Positions 25,227-34,291 are shown, counted from the first letter of the stretch. The stretch: DNA of 64,000 bases from Asticcacaulis sp. SL142 (GCF_026625745.1 NZ_CP113061.1:2505501-2569500), one strand, 5' to 3'. The notes: a model not told the origin generated them from the sequence alone. Program-made: numbers and translations.

Positions 25227-26027
25227 TTAAATCGTAAACTCTACCTGTATGGGGGCATGGTCAGAGGGGCGTTCCCATTCGCGCACCCAGTCGTGGATTT
25301 TGGCGGTAATGTCGCCGGTGGCGCGGGCTTTGAGTGCCTGATTAAGCAGGATGTGGTCGAGCCTCAGGCCGCGATTTGATTTACGGAAATCGGCAGAGCG
25401 GTAGCTCCACCAGGTAAAAATTTTCTCAGGCAGCGGATAGGCGTCGCGGAACGGATCATACAGGTCGCCGGAAGTTATAAACTCACCAAACGCCTCGATC
25501 TCCTGCGGCGTGTGGCTGACGATTTTGAGCATCTGGCGGTGGCTCCAGACATCAAACTCACCGGGGGCGATGTTAAGGTCGCCGCAGATCAGCAGCGGAT
25601 GGTCTTTATTGCGGGTTTTCAGATGGGCGCTGACCCGCTCATAGAACTCCAATTTATGGTCGAACTTGTCATTGGCGGTGCGGTCAGGCACATCGCCGCC
25701 CGCCGGAATATAGAAGTTCCAGATTTCGACGCCATTTATGACAATCGCCTGAACGCGCGCTTCGCCCCGGCGGCAGAACGGCAAAAGCTCATTGGCTTCA
25801 AACGGATAGCGTGAGGCGATGGCGACACCATGCCAGCCTTTTTGACCGGCGATGTGAATGTGCGGGAAACCTATGTCGGCAAAGGCCTGACGCGGAAATT
25901 CATGTTCCTGGCACTTGATTTCCTGCAGGCAGATGACGTCGACATCAATGGCGTTCAGGAATTTGGCGATCTGCTCCATGCGCAGACGCACCGAATTGAC
26001 GTTCCATGACACCACTGACAATCGCAT
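25227..26027 (-). CDS. xth: Exodeoxyribonuclease III
   Basis: A 266-residue AP endonuclease/3'-5' exonuclease for base-excision repair. Catalytic features: SWNVNSVR at the start, the CLQEIKCQE metal-binding glutamate (about residue 34), LICGDLNIAP near 150, the GLRLDHILL block and SDHAPI with the catalytic His near the end. The ATG at 26027 (MRLSVVSWNVNSVR) is preferred over a start 18 codons upstream. It lies downstream of lolA, separated by a structured non-coding region; lolA and xth are neighbours in related genomes. Confidence 0.95.
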   Translation of the reverse strand: MRLSVVSWNVNSVRLRMEQIAKFLNAIDVDVICLQEIKCQEHEFPRQAFADIGFPHIHIAGQKGWHGVAIASRYPFEANELLPFCRRGEARVQAIVINGVEIWNFYIPAGGDVPDRTANDKFDHKLEFYERVSAHLKTRNKDHPLLICGDLNIAPGEFDVWSHRQMLKIVSHTPQEIEAFGEFITSGDLYDPFRDAYPLPEKIFTWWSYRSADFRKSNRGLRLDHILLNQALKARATGDITAKIHDWVREWERPSDHAPIQVEFTI

Positions 26028-26174
26028 AAAATAATTCCTAACAGACCACCTCCAAGCCTCGTCTTGAGGCTTGGCAAGCACGACCGTGCGCCGCCGCTAA
26101 TGCGGCGAGCCTGCGCGGCTCCTGAGCGCATATAAAGAAAAAAGCCCGCTCTGCAAACAGGGCGGGCTCAAGGA
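26028..26174. other. Intergenic region with hairpins between xth and the structured RNA candidate
   Basis: Contains a perfect CCAAGCCTC/GAGGCTTGG hairpin (26052-26074), a CGCCGC-TAAT-GCGGCG hairpin near 26093, and a minus-strand terminator at 26137. No coding potential was found. Confidence 0.6.
26137..26168 (-). terminator. Intrinsic terminator (minus strand)
   Basis: On the minus strand GCCCGCCCTG ... AGAGCGGGC is followed by TTTTTTC. It would end transcripts coming from lolA through the 160-bp region downstream of it. Confidence 0.75.
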
Positions 26175-26179
26175 TTGGC

Positions 26180-26320
26180 ATTTAACACGAAAGCGTAAGG
26201 AAATGCACACAAGAGAGGTGCGTGAGGGTCTGTAAAGCCGCTAACCTCAACAGGTCGCTCTCAGCACATGACGAAACCGTAACACCGTTACATATTTCCG
26301 CAAGCGCTAAATTCGCTTAA
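26180..26320 (+). ncRNA. Candidate structured RNA, 6S-like rod
   Basis: A non-coding stretch that folds into a rod with a central asymmetric bubble. Complementary pairs: CGAA 26188/TTCG 26312, AGCG 26192/CGCT 26305, GGAAAT 26199/ATTTCC 26294, GAGAG 26213/CTCTC 26258, GAGG 26224/CCTC 26245. The 3' strand of the bubble holds a small GTAAC/GTTAC hairpin (26279-26291). A closing stem, a central bubble with a small 3' hairpin and a terminal arm are the layout of 6S RNA. Strand is chosen from the side of the small hairpin. No plus-strand terminator is visible. Stems are short, so identity is unproven. Confidence 0.35.
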
Positions 26321-26328
26321 TTGGCGTA

Positions 26329-26988
26329 TCAGTTTTTGGAGACCGACGACTTATTGAGCACAAACAGCGACGGTTTCAGGGACGCGGCGGTATTGAGCGT
26401 CAGCAAATTTACGCGGGTCGATTTGCCCTGCGCATCTACCACCGTCCAGTCGCCAAGGGTTAGCTTACCGGCCTGATCGCGGAAGGTCATGGTGATGGCG
26501 CCCTCGACGTCTTTGCGGCGATCGCGGGCTTTCAGGCGGAAACCGTCGGTGGTGCGGGTGACTTCGGTGACGATCACGCCCTGATCGAGGCGAATTTGCT
26601 TCGACAAAAACAGCGACAACGGCGTGAACGACAGCGGGTACTGATCAAACGATTTCAGGCGCGGGTCCCACATATTGACGTTCTTGCCATCGGCCACGAC
26701 CAGCACGGAATAGGGGGCGTCATATTCAAAGCGGATCTTACCCGGCCTTTGCAGCCACCACTGACCGGAGGTCACGCGACCCCGGAAATCGGTCTGCTCG
26801 AACCGGCCGGAGGCGGCGCTTAAGGCTTGCAGATAGGCGGTGGCGCGTTTGATGCGGGCCTGATCCTCAGCCGCAAAGGTTGGCACACGCACGAACGTCG
26901 TGCCGGTGGTCTTGTTCTGGGCGAGCGCAGGCGTGGCGGCAAGGGCTGCCAGTCCTGCGATGAAAGCGCGTTTGGTGTAGTGCGTCAT
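26329..26988 (-). CDS. lolA: LolA-like outer-membrane lipoprotein carrier
   Basis: A 219-residue periplasmic protein: signal peptide [23 protein letters not shown], then the LolA fold with SGRFEQTDFRG, SGQWWLQRPGKIRFEYDAP and VVADGKNVNMWDP, the conserved blocks of the family. LolA ferries lipoproteins from LolCDE to the outer membrane. The ATG at 26988 with the signal peptide was chosen; 37 upstream codons are rejected. Homologues commonly follow ftsK directly; here a parDE pair and a family-A palindrome lie between them. Confidence 0.88.
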   Translation of the reverse strand: MTHYTKRAFIAGLAALAATPALAQNKTTGTTFVRVPTFAAEDQARIKRATAYLQALSAASGRFEQTDFRGRVTSGQWWLQRPGKIRFEYDAPYSVLVVADGKNVNMWDPRLKSFDQYPLSFTPLSLFLSKQIRLDQGVIVTEVTRTTDGFRLKARDRRKDVEGAITMTFRDQAGKLTLGDWTVVDAQGKSTRVNLLTLNTAASLKPSLFVLNKSSVSKN

Positions 26989-27082
26989 AAGCTTACCCAT
27001 AAATCCAAAATCATAATTATCGAATGCTTTATGTGCCGAGCGCGGCATTTTTTCGGCTTTAACCTTAGTCGCGCAATTTATT

Positions 27083-27106
27083 CCAAAAACCGGAACCACT
27101 TTTTGG
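27083..27106. repeat. Dispersed palindrome, family A copy 3
   Basis: CCAAAAACCGGAACCAC then TTTTTGG. On the minus strand it reads CCAAAAAGTGGTTCCGG then TTTTTGG, close to the core of copy 2 at 11808. It lies upstream of lolA and marks the left side of the parDE segment. Confidence 0.7.
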
Positions 27107-27180
27107 ATTGCGCTTGATTATGGATTTAGCGGTTTACGCCTGAATGGGGCATGAATAATCGGGTGGGCATATAGTTAGGT

Positions 27181-27195
27181 TGGCAAATTTTGCCA
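27181..27195. promoter_or_regulatory. Putative ParD operator
   Basis: TGGCAAATTTTGCCA: seven-base arms TGGCAAA/TTTGCCA around a single T, 19 bp before the parD ATG. Ribbon-helix-helix antitoxins bind such short dyads to repress their own operon. Assignment is inference. Confidence 0.5.
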
Positions 27196-27214
27196 TTGAT
27201 GTTAATCTCCCCAC

Positions 27215-27457
27215 ATGACCACCATGAATATCTCTCTGCCAGACACGTTGAAATCGTTCATTGATGAGCGTGTCAAAGCGCGTGGTTATGGTTCACATAG
27301 TGAGTATCTGCGTGATTTGGTGCGCAAAGATGCTATCGAAGCCGACAAAGAAAAAATGCGCGGCCTTATCATTGACGGGCTGAATTCGCCTTTGGGGCGT
27401 CCTTGGGCGGAAACGAAGACTGAACTCCTAAAGCGCGCTAAAAACCCTCCTGAATGA
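27215..27457 (+). CDS. parD: ParD-type antitoxin (ribbon-helix-helix)
   Basis: An 80-residue protein with an N-terminal ribbon-helix-helix: TMNISLPDTLKSFIDERVKARGYGSHSEYLRDLVRKD, the standard ParD beta-strand and two helices. The C-terminal tail (about 45-80) would wrap the toxin. It overlaps the toxin start by 4 bp (ATGA). A second ATG three codons in is an equally good start. It should neutralise ParE and repress the operon through the dyad at 27181. The pair sits between lolA and ftsK, usually adjacent genes, suggesting acquisition. Confidence 0.9.
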   Translation: MTTMNISLPDTLKSFIDERVKARGYGSHSEYLRDLVRKDAIEADKEKMRGLIIDGLNSPLGRPWAETKTELLKRAKNPPE

Positions 27458-27771
27458 AGCCCGTTATTACCCGCAGGCTTGTCGACACAGATATTGAAGC
27501 GGCATTTTCATATTATTTGCGCGAGGCGGGAGGCGCTGTAGCTTCTGATTTTGTTGAAGCCGTCGATGCGCTGTTCAGACATATTGAGCAGTACCCGGAC
27601 GCTGGATCAAATCATTATGGTGAGCAGCTTGATATACCGGAACTGCGCCATCGCTTATTAACGCGATTTCCCTATGTCGTTTTTTACATCAGTCAGGCCG
27701 ACTACATAGATGTAATTCGGGTTCTGCATCAGCAAATGGATATACCGGCGCAGTTACAGCCTGACATTTAA
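27454..27771 (+). CDS. parE: ParE-type toxin (RelE/ParE superfamily)
   Basis: A 105-residue protein with the family pattern: an N-terminal helix pair (DTDIEAAFSYYLREAGG ... DFVEAVDALFRHIEQYPDAGS), then strands with RHRLLTRFPYVVFYI and DVIRVLHQQMD. ParE toxins poison DNA gyrase and RelE types cut mRNA; this sequence looks ParE-like because of the RxLLTRFPYVVFY segment, but activity cannot be read directly. It is translationally coupled to parD, and its stop lies at the edge of a family-C repeat. Confidence 0.9.
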   Translation: MKPVITRRLVDTDIEAAFSYYLREAGGAVASDFVEAVDALFRHIEQYPDAGSNHYGEQLDIPELRHRLLTRFPYVVFYISQADYIDVIRVLHQQMDIPAQLQPDI

Positions 27772-27830
27772 CCCCACCCGTCTGCTTCGCTGCGCTTGCA
27801 GCCACCCTCCCCTGAAATCAGGGGAGGTTC
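27768..27830. repeat. Dispersed palindromic element, family C copy 2 (half-length)
   Basis: Reversed, it reads GAACCTCCCCTGATTTCAGG, GGAGGGTGGC, then GACGGGTGGGGTTAA, matching the left half of copy 1 at 25094. It lies between parE and ftsK and overlaps the parE stop. Confidence 0.8.
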
Positions 27831-27843
27831 TTAAGTTCCGGTT

Positions 27844-27861
27844 CTAGGGGCTTGCCCCTAG
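27844..27861. repeat. Palindrome at the ftsK stop (family E)
   Basis: CTAGGGGCTTGCCCCTAG, 8-bp arms; the ftsK stop codon (27858-27860) is inside the right arm. Confidence 0.65.
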
Positions 27862-30317
27862 TGGCCTGGGGGTGGGCCGACGAGGATATCGCGTTTGCCG
27901 ACATGGTTGGCGGGGCCGACGACGCCTTCCAGTTCCATCTTTTCCATCAGGGAGGCGGCACGGTTATAGCCGATTTGCAGTTTTCTCTGGATGTAGGAGG
28001 TCGAGGCTTTGCGGTCGAAGGTGACGTAGTAGACGGCCTTATCGTACAGGTCGTCGCCGGAGCCGCCACCTTCGCCCATGCCGCCATCGCCGCTGCCCTC
28101 ACCGTCATCATCGCCGCCAGCAGTGATGTCTTCGAGGTACTGCGGCGAGCCTTGCGAGCGCAGATATTCGGCCACGGCTTCGACTTCATTATCGCCGACA
28201 AACGGGCCGTGCAGACGGGTGATGCGGCCACCGCCAGCCATATAAAGCATATCGCCCTGCCCCAGCAGTTGCTCAGCACCCTGTTCCCCCAGAATGGTGC
28301 GGGAGTCGATTTTTGAGGTCACCTGGAACGAAATGCGGGTCGGGAAGTTGGCCTTAATGGTGCCGGTGATAACGTCTACCGACGGGCGCTGCGTGGCCAT
28401 AATCAGGTGAATACCGGCGGCGCGGGCCATCTGAGCCAGACGCTGAACGGCGCCTTCGATGTCCTTACCGGCCACCATCATCAGGTCGGCCACTTCGTCG
28501 ATGATCACGACGATGTAGGGCATGGGCTCAGGCACCATTTCCTCGGTCTCGAAGATCGGCTGGCCGGTTTCATCAAAGCCGGTCTGGACTTTACGGATAA
28601 AGTTCTTGCCCTCAGCGGCGGTCGCTTTGGCGCGTTCATTGAAGGACGCCACGTTGCGCACGCCGATCTTGGACATGCGGCGGTAGCGGTCTTCCATCTC
28701 CTTGACCGTCCATTTGAGCGCGACTACGGCCTTTTTCGGGTCGGTCACCACGGGCGCGATCAGGTGCGGGATGCCGTCATAGACCGACAATTCCAGCATC
28801 TTGGGGTCGATCATAATGAACTTGCACTGCTCCGGATCGAGGCGGTACAGGATCGACAGGATCATGGCATTGACCCCGACCGACTTGCCCGAACCGGTGG
28901 TCCCGGCGATCAGCAGGTGGGGCATTTTGGCCAGATCAGTGACATAGGGCTCACCGCCGATATTTTCACCCAAAACCATCGGCAGGATGTGACCGGCCTT
29001 TTCAAACTCGGCGGAGGCCAGCATGTCGCGCAGGTAAACGGTTTCGCGCACGGCGTTGGGCAGTTCGATCCCGATGGCGTTACGGCCCTGAACGATCGAA
29101 ACACGGCAGGAGCGGGCGGACATGTTACGGGCGATATCATCGGCCAGAGCCACGACGCGCGCACCTTTGACACCCGCGGCCGGGGCCAGTTCGTAAAGGG
29201 TGACGACCGGGCCGGGCCGGATCTGATCGATCACGCCCTTGACGCCAAATTCAGCCAGCACGCTTTCCAGCATACGGGCGTTTTGGCGCAGAGCATCTTC
29301 GTCAAAGCTGGTGGCGCGGGGCTTGGGTTTTGACAGAATATTCAATTCCGGCAGACGGAAATTGCCGGGTTTTAAGAACTCAAAGCTGGACTGGCGCTCA
29401 TCGACCACCGGCTTTGGGGCCTTGGGCATTTTGATGGCGAGCTTGGGCTCATGGGACGTTTTGGGCGCCGGTGCGTAGTCGTCGTCATAAGACGGCATAT
29501 CCGCATCGTCGTCGTCAAACGGGGCGGCTTCGCGGCTGGCGACCATCGGTTCGGTTTGAGGCGCCACATCAAATGGCGGGGTATCATCGATGAAGGTCTT
29601 GGTCGCCTTGGCTTTGGGTTTTTTGCGTACCGGCTCATCAAAATCGGCGTCCGGATCATGGGCTTTGACGCCGATGGTGGCGGCAAAATTCTGGATGCCA
29701 AAGGCGATCTTTGAGCCGATCTTCATGTAGGTGTCGCCGCGCAGGCGCAGGGCATTGTTAAAGCACCACAGGCCCAGACCGGCAAAGATGATGGCCGCGA
29801 TGATGTCGCCATAGGGCAGCTTCATGAAATGGAACAGGCTGGCCAGCAGACCATGAAGACCTTCGCCCCAGAACCCACCCCAGCTTTGGGCCAGCACCGG
29901 ATCGGGGTTGCCGGTATGGATGGGCGCCAGCGTCGCGGCCAGGGCCAGACCAAACAGGAATGACCAGAAACTATGGCGGCGCAGGAAATTACGGGTGGCG
30001 TCGGGGTCGGTTTCCATCATGCGCAGAAAGCCGAAATAGGCCATGAACAGCGCCATCGGCCAGGCGGCGACCCCCAGCGATTGCAGGCCCAGATCGGCGA
30101 TAATCGCGCCAAATCCGCCCAGGATATTGTGCGGTGACTGCGATGAGGTCGTGTTCAGGCTGGGGTCATTGGCATCAAAGCTTACGAACGCAAACAGGCA
30201 GGCCAGACCGAGCAACATGACAAACGCGCCGCGCAGACGCGCCATAGGCACAGAGCGCCAGATCAGGCGGGCATGGGTTTCCAGTTGAGTGATAATCGTC
30301 GCGGTCAGGCTGGCCAT
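27858..30317 (-). CDS. ftsK: DNA translocase FtsK
   Basis: An 819-residue septal DNA pump. The N-terminal part has four to five membrane helices (to about residue 190), then an acidic/proline linker (210-310), then the RecA-like motor with Walker A GTTGSGKSVG near 476 and Walker B IVVIIDEVADLMM near 600. The C-terminal gamma winged helix SYIQRKLQIGYNRAASLMEKMELEG recognises KOPS. It coordinates chromosome dimer resolution with division. The linker is short compared with E. coli FtsK, as usual for alphaproteobacteria. It is divergent from the ubiH-like gene. Confidence 0.96.
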   Translation of the reverse strand: MASLTATIITQLETHARLIWRSVPMARLRGAFVMLLGLACLFAFVSFDANDPSLNTTSSQSPHNILGGFGAIIADLGLQSLGVAAWPMALFMAYFGFLRMMETDPDATRNFLRRHSFWSFLFGLALAATLAPIHTGNPDPVLAQSWGGFWGEGLHGLLASLFHFMKLPYGDIIAAIIFAGLGLWCFNNALRLRGDTYMKIGSKIAFGIQNFAATIGVKAHDPDADFDEPVRKKPKAKATKTFIDDTPPFDVAPQTEPMVASREAAPFDDDDADMPSYDDDYAPAPKTSHEPKLAIKMPKAPKPVVDERQSSFEFLKPGNFRLPELNILSKPKPRATSFDEDALRQNARMLESVLAEFGVKGVIDQIRPGPVVTLYELAPAAGVKGARVVALADDIARNMSARSCRVSIVQGRNAIGIELPNAVRETVYLRDMLASAEFEKAGHILPMVLGENIGGEPYVTDLAKMPHLLIAGTTGSGKSVGVNAMILSILYRLDPEQCKFIMIDPKMLELSVYDGIPHLIAPVVTDPKKAVVALKWTVKEMEDRYRRMSKIGVRNVASFNERAKATAAEGKNFIRKVQTGFDETGQPIFETEEMVPEPMPYIVVIIDEVADLMMVAGKDIEGAVQRLAQMARAAGIHLIMATQRPSVDVITGTIKANFPTRISFQVTSKIDSRTILGEQGAEQLLGQGDMLYMAGGGRITRLHGPFVGDNEVEAVAEYLRSQGSPQYLEDITAGGDDDGEGSGDGGMGEGGGSGDDLYDKAVYYVTFDRKASTSYIQRKLQIGYNRAASLMEKMELEGVVGPANHVGKRDILVGPPPGH

Positions 30318-30452
30318 AGGTTCAGTCGAAGGTTTTAAACGGATACAATGGGACTAATTGCCACGGATATGGTTAAGAGCTGTTTACGAAATCAAAAAAA
30401 GCCTATGGTTTTTTGACCTGTTTTCATCGGCTGAAAGTGGTATCAAACCGCT

Positions 30453-31700
30453 ATGGAAAAAACCTGTGACGTAATCATTTCCGGTGCCGGCATGGCGGGC
30501 ATGACCTTGGCGCTGGCGCTTGCGAAAAATGGCCTTAAGCCTGTGTTGATCGAGCGGCAGCCGGTAACGGATCAGCTTGATGCGGGCTATGACGGGCGGG
30601 CCTCGGCCATTGCCTATAGCTGTTTCCGGCAATGGAATGTGTTGGGGGTCGGGGAAAAGCTGGCCCCGCTGTCGTGCCGGATGGATGAGATCATGGTCAC
30701 GGATGGCCATCTGCCGGGCGCGGCGACCAAAGCGCCTTTGCCATTTTATCTGCATTTCCGCGCGCAGGAAATCTCAGACCGCTCCGGCGATGAACCGCTG
30801 GGCTATATGGTCGAAAACCGCCATATCCGCACGGCGCTCTATAACGAAATTAAGGCGTCGGGGATTGAGGTCATCGCCCCCGCGACCATTGAAACCATTG
30901 AAGAAAACCCATCGCGCATTTCGGTGACGTTGAACACCGGCGATGTTTTAAGTGCGCCGCTGCTGGTCGGGGCCGAGGGGCGGCAATCGAAACTCAGAGA
31001 CTGGGCCGGTATCCGCAATATCGCCTGGGACTACGGCCAAAGTGCTGTGGTGGTGACGGTGAAGATGCAGCATCCCCATAACCACGTCGCCTATGAGTAT
31101 TTCCTCACCTCCGGCCCGTTTGCGATTTTGCCGCTGACCGATAATCGCGCCTGCATCGTCTGGTCGGAAAGCCATGATAAGGCCAAGGCCCTGATGGGCG
31201 TGCGTGATGAGCTGTTTTTCGCCCATTTTCAGGAACGGTTCGGGGAGTTTCTGGGTGAGATCGAGCTGGTCGGGCCGAAATTCATCTATCCGCTCGGTTT
31301 AAGTCTGGCCGAAGATATGTACAAATGGCGTTTGGCGCTTTTAGGGGATTCCGCCCACGGTATTCATCCGATTGCGGGGCAGGGGTTGAATCTGGGTCTG
31401 AAAGATGTGGCCGTCTTGGCCGAAGTGGTGATTGAGGCGGCGCGTCTGGGTGAAGATATCGGATCGGAACTGGTGCTGGAACGCTATGCCAAATGGCGGC
31501 GGTTCGACAATGTGACGACCTCACTGGCCACCGACGGGTTTGTGCATCTGTTTTCCAACAATAACCCCATCCTGCGACCTTTGCGGGGCTTAGGCATGGG
31601 CATGGTCAACCAGATCGGGGTGTTCCGGCGGTTCTTTATGGAAGATGCCGGGGGTGCAACGGGCGATTTGCCGCGATTGCTACAAGGCCAAGAACTTTAG
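30453..31700 (+). CDS. ubiH: UbiH/UbiF/COQ6-family FAD monooxygenase
   Basis: A 415-residue flavoprotein hydroxylase of ubiquinone synthesis. FAD motifs: ISGAGMAGMTLALALAKNGL (9-28), the GAEGRQSKLR loop (about residue 172) and GDSAHGIHPIAGQGLNLGLKD near 294. Members hydroxylate the polyprenyl-phenol ring at C1, C5 or C6. Which position is used cannot be read from sequence, so ubiH is a family label. It is transcribed divergently from ftsK across a 135-bp gap. Confidence 0.85.
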   Translation: MEKTCDVIISGAGMAGMTLALALAKNGLKPVLIERQPVTDQLDAGYDGRASAIAYSCFRQWNVLGVGEKLAPLSCRMDEIMVTDGHLPGAATKAPLPFYLHFRAQEISDRSGDEPLGYMVENRHIRTALYNEIKASGIEVIAPATIETIEENPSRISVTLNTGDVLSAPLLVGAEGRQSKLRDWAGIRNIAWDYGQSAVVVTVKMQHPHNHVAYEYFLTSGPFAILPLTDNRACIVWSESHDKAKALMGVRDELFFAHFQERFGEFLGEIELVGPKFIYPLGLSLAEDMYKWRLALLGDSAHGIHPIAGQGLNLGLKDVAVLAEVVIEAARLGEDIGSELVLERYAKWRRFDNVTTSLATDGFVHLFSNNNPILRPLRGLGMGMVNQIGVFRRFFMEDAGGATGDLPRLLQGQEL

Positions 31701-31706
31701 CGCTTA

Positions 31707-31749
31707 CCGTCAAAAGTACACTGAGGCGCAGCCGAAGGACTTTTGACGG
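31707..31749. repeat. Dispersed inverted repeat, family B copy 2
   Basis: CCGTCAAAAGT ... ACTTTTGACGG around ACACTGAGGCGCAGCCGAAGG. On the minus strand the interior is CCTTCGGCTGCGCCTCAGTGT, matching the copies after cenR and kup. It lies between the convergent ubiH-like and Trm112 genes. Confidence 0.8.
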
Positions 31750-31756
31750 AGTTTCA

Positions 31757-31966
31757 TTACCCTTTTAGAGGCTCGAACTTACGGGCCTGATCGACCAGCA
31801 TGATCGGCACGCCGGAGCGGATCGGGAAGGCCAGACCGGTGGTTGGGCTGATCAGTTCCTGCGCTGTTCGATCATAGGTCAGCGGACGGCGTGTGACCGG
31901 GCAGACCAGTACCTCCAACAGGCGCGGATCGATCTCGATATTCGGTTTTTCGGTCGTATCGGTCAT
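31757..31966 (-). CDS. Trm112-family protein
   Basis: A 69-residue protein: [20 protein letters not shown], then [16 protein letters not shown], the YcaR/Trm112 pattern. Eukaryotic Trm112 activates methyltransferases; the bacterial role is less clear. Only one of the usual zinc cysteines (CPVT) is evident. It starts 8 bp after the stop of the thioredoxin/TPR gene and is likely co-transcribed. Confidence 0.88.
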   Translation of the reverse strand: MTDTTEKPNIEIDPRLLEVLVCPVTRRPLTYDRTAQELISPTTGLAFPIRSGVPIMLVDQARKFEPLKG

Positions 31967-31974
31967 GCAGCTAC

Positions 31975-32850
31975 TCAGCTAAATAGGATGGAGGACAGGC
32001 GGCGGCGGCCGGATTTGGCCAGTTCCGACATCTGACCGATGGCAAAGAAAATCTTGACCAGATAATCGCGGGCGGCGCTGTCGTTCCAGTCAGGCGACGC
32101 CTTGATGATGGTCAGCAGTTCATCGACAGCCTTTTCCATATCGCCGTGGGCCGCGAGGCCCCTGGCCAGATCAAAGCGGGCCTGATGGTTGGCCGGATCA
32201 GCACTTATGGCATCATAGAGCGGCGACAGATCGGCGGGTGCATCTTCGGCCAGCTCAAGCGCGGCGCGCAGGCTCAAAATATCGCTGTCCTTGGTATCAG
32301 CGGGGGCCATATCGAGGAAGCCCTTGGCCTGTTCCGGTTCACCGACCTTGAGGTAGAGGCGCGCAACGCCCGCTATGGCTTTCAGGTTTTGCGGGTCTTG
32401 CTCCAGCACGAAACTGAAGGCTTCCATAGCGCTGGTGACATCGCCTTGGGTGGCCGATTGCGCGGCCAGTTCGAGCGCGTCATCAATGGTCGGGCCATCA
32501 CCTGCACCGCCGACACCAAGGCGTTCAATAAAGGTGCGCAGTTCGGATTCGGACTTTGCGCCTAAAAAGCCGTCCATCGGCTTACCGTCCACAAAAGCAT
32601 AGACGGTAGGGATGGATTGCACGCGCAACTGACCGGCGATCATCGGGTTTTTATCGACGTCGATCTTGACCAGCTTAACGGCACCCTTGGCGTCCCTGAC
32701 GACCTTTTCGAGCGCGGGCGTCAATTGCCGACACGGCCCGCACCAGGTCGCCCAGAAATCGACGATTACCGGACGGATTTTGGATTCTTCGATGACGTCG
32801 GCCAGAAAATTGGCGTCGGAGCCGTCGATAATAAGGTCGCTGTCGGCCAT
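31975..32850 (-). CDS. Thioredoxin-TPR protein (CnoX/YbbN-like chaperedoxin)
   Basis: A 291-residue protein with an N-terminal thioredoxin domain (about 10-110) bearing an intact WCGPC active site (Cys37, Cys40) and a C-terminal TPR-like helical region (about 120-285). E. coli YbbN lacks the redox pair, but alphaproteobacterial members including the Caulobacter one retain CGPC and act as holdases with thiol chemistry. It is the leading gene of a two-gene operon with the Trm112-family gene. Confidence 0.88.
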   Translation of the reverse strand: MADSDLIIDGSDANFLADVIEESKIRPVIVDFWATWCGPCRQLTPALEKVVRDAKGAVKLVKIDVDKNPMIAGQLRVQSIPTVYAFVDGKPMDGFLGAKSESELRTFIERLGVGGAGDGPTIDDALELAAQSATQGDVTSAMEAFSFVLEQDPQNLKAIAGVARLYLKVGEPEQAKGFLDMAPADTKDSDILSLRAALELAEDAPADLSPLYDAISADPANHQARFDLARGLAAHGDMEKAVDELLTIIKASPDWNDSAARDYLVKIFFAIGQMSELAKSGRRRLSSILFS

Positions 32851-32931
32851 TGGGATACCTGTGAATTGGAAAGCTTGTTTACATCAAGATGGGGTGCGGC
32901 CGCAACCGGTGCAAGGGTTTAAGTGGTGGCC

Positions 32932-33447
32932 TTAGCTAATCGGACGGGCTTCAACCTGATCAAAATCAAAGACCACCAGATCCGGCCCCAGATGGGCAAT
33001 AAATGTACGGAAATCGGCCTGAGATAAGGTGGTGGTGGCGGTATTGACCAGCGGATGAAAGTTGACGTGATCGGCGTCCGCCAGATGTTTATCCAGAATA
33101 AACTGCACACGGTGGTCGGGATCGTTGATAAGGCCGAGCGCCGTCACCGATCCCGGCCTGACGCCCAGCGCGTCATAAAGCCGGTCTTCTGACCCGAACG
33201 ACAGCCGCCCTGAGCCGATATATTTTGGCAGGGCCTTGAGGTTAATCTGGGTCGATTGTTCAGCGCTGATCAGCCACAGTTTGCCCTTATCGTCCTTTAA
33301 AAACAGGTTCTTGGTGTGCGCACCGCGCAGGGCGGCCTTGATGTCATCGCCTTCGCCGACCTTGAAAACGGCTTCGTGTTCGAGGGTTGTGGTATCCAAA
33401 CCGAGATCATCAAGGATTTTCAAAAGGCTGTCTTGGGTATGTGGCAT
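32932..33447 (-). CDS. Prolyl-tRNA editing protein (YbaK/ProX family)
   Basis: A 171-residue stand-alone editing domain that hydrolyses mischarged Ala- or Cys-tRNAPro. Family features: [32 protein letters not shown] with the catalytic-site lysine, [29 protein letters not shown] and [13 protein letters not shown]. The ATG at 33447 fits the family length; ATGs further upstream (33492) would add 15 residues. It is divergent from the DUF6065 gene. Confidence 0.88.
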   Translation of the reverse strand: MPHTQDSLLKILDDLGLDTTTLEHEAVFKVGEGDDIKAALRGAHTKNLFLKDDKGKLWLISAEQSTQINLKALPKYIGSGRLSFGSEDRLYDALGVRPGSVTALGLINDPDHRVQFILDKHLADADHVNFHPLVNTATTTLSQADFRTFIAHLGPDLVVFDFDQVEARPIS

Positions 33448-33524
33448 TTTCGCAGGTTGATTTTCGCTAAGGGTAATGGTTTGAAAGGTCATTACATGAG
33501 TGTACCGCATTAGGGAATTGGCCA

Positions 33525-34289
33525 ATGGAATTAGAGTGCTTCAGGATGCAGGATCCCGCGCCGGAAATCGTGCCCGGACGGCCCGACCGCGCCTGGATGG
33601 ATAGCTTTCAATCGCGCTTTCCTTACCGCTGCCTGCCGCTGACCATGGCCAATACGACGGGCTGGGAAATCCTGTGTCCGGTTGATTTCATGGCCGAATG
33701 GAACGGTGGTCCGCGCAACGAAGACCTGAAACTGACCCCGCTCGATCCCACCGACAGCCTTGGCCATTTCGTGCAGTCGCATTTTACGCACGGTATTTTG
33801 ACCATGCACACGGGCTATTTGTTTCGCACGCCGCCGGGTTGGGCCGTGTGGTGTTCAGGCGCACCCAACCATGTCAAGGACGGGGTTCAGGCGCTGGAAG
33901 GCCTGATCGAGACCGACTGGTTGCCGTTTCCGTTTACGATGAACTGGATCATGACGCGGCCGGGTCGGGTCTATTTCAATAAGGGCGAGCCGTTTTGCTT
34001 TATCAATCTGGTTGAGCATCAAAAAATGGACACGGTGCAGCCGGTGCTGAAATATCTGGATGCCGATCCGGAGCTGCTCAAGCAATATCAGGTCTGGACC
34101 GAAAAGCGCACCGAGTTTAATGCCAAGCTGGAAGAACGCGATCCGGAGACGATGAAACAGGCCTGGCAGCGCTTTTACTTTAAGGGCGAAATTCCGGTCG
34201 AAGACGCTGATGCACCGGCAGAGCATATGGTGCGTCGCCGCTTGAAATCAGCGATTGAAGCCCCGCGGCCAATTAATAGAAAGCGTTGA
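33525..34289 (+). CDS. DUF6065 family protein
   Basis: A 254-residue soluble protein I recognise as DUF6065: [59 protein letters not shown] and [13 protein letters not shown]. It has several conserved W/P/G positions suggesting a single globular fold; no enzyme motif is evident. Family function is unknown. The next gene begins a few bases after its stop but has a very different base composition. Confidence 0.75.
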   Translation: MELECFRMQDPAPEIVPGRPDRAWMDSFQSRFPYRCLPLTMANTTGWEILCPVDFMAEWNGGPRNEDLKLTPLDPTDSLGHFVQSHFTHGILTMHTGYLFRTPPGWAVWCSGAPNHVKDGVQALEGLIETDWLPFPFTMNWIMTRPGRVYFNKGEPFCFINLVEHQKMDTVQPVLKYLDADPELLKQYQVWTEKRTEFNAKLEERDPETMKQAWQRFYFKGEIPVEDADAPAEHMVRRRLKSAIEAPRPINRKR

Positions 34290-34291
34290 AA

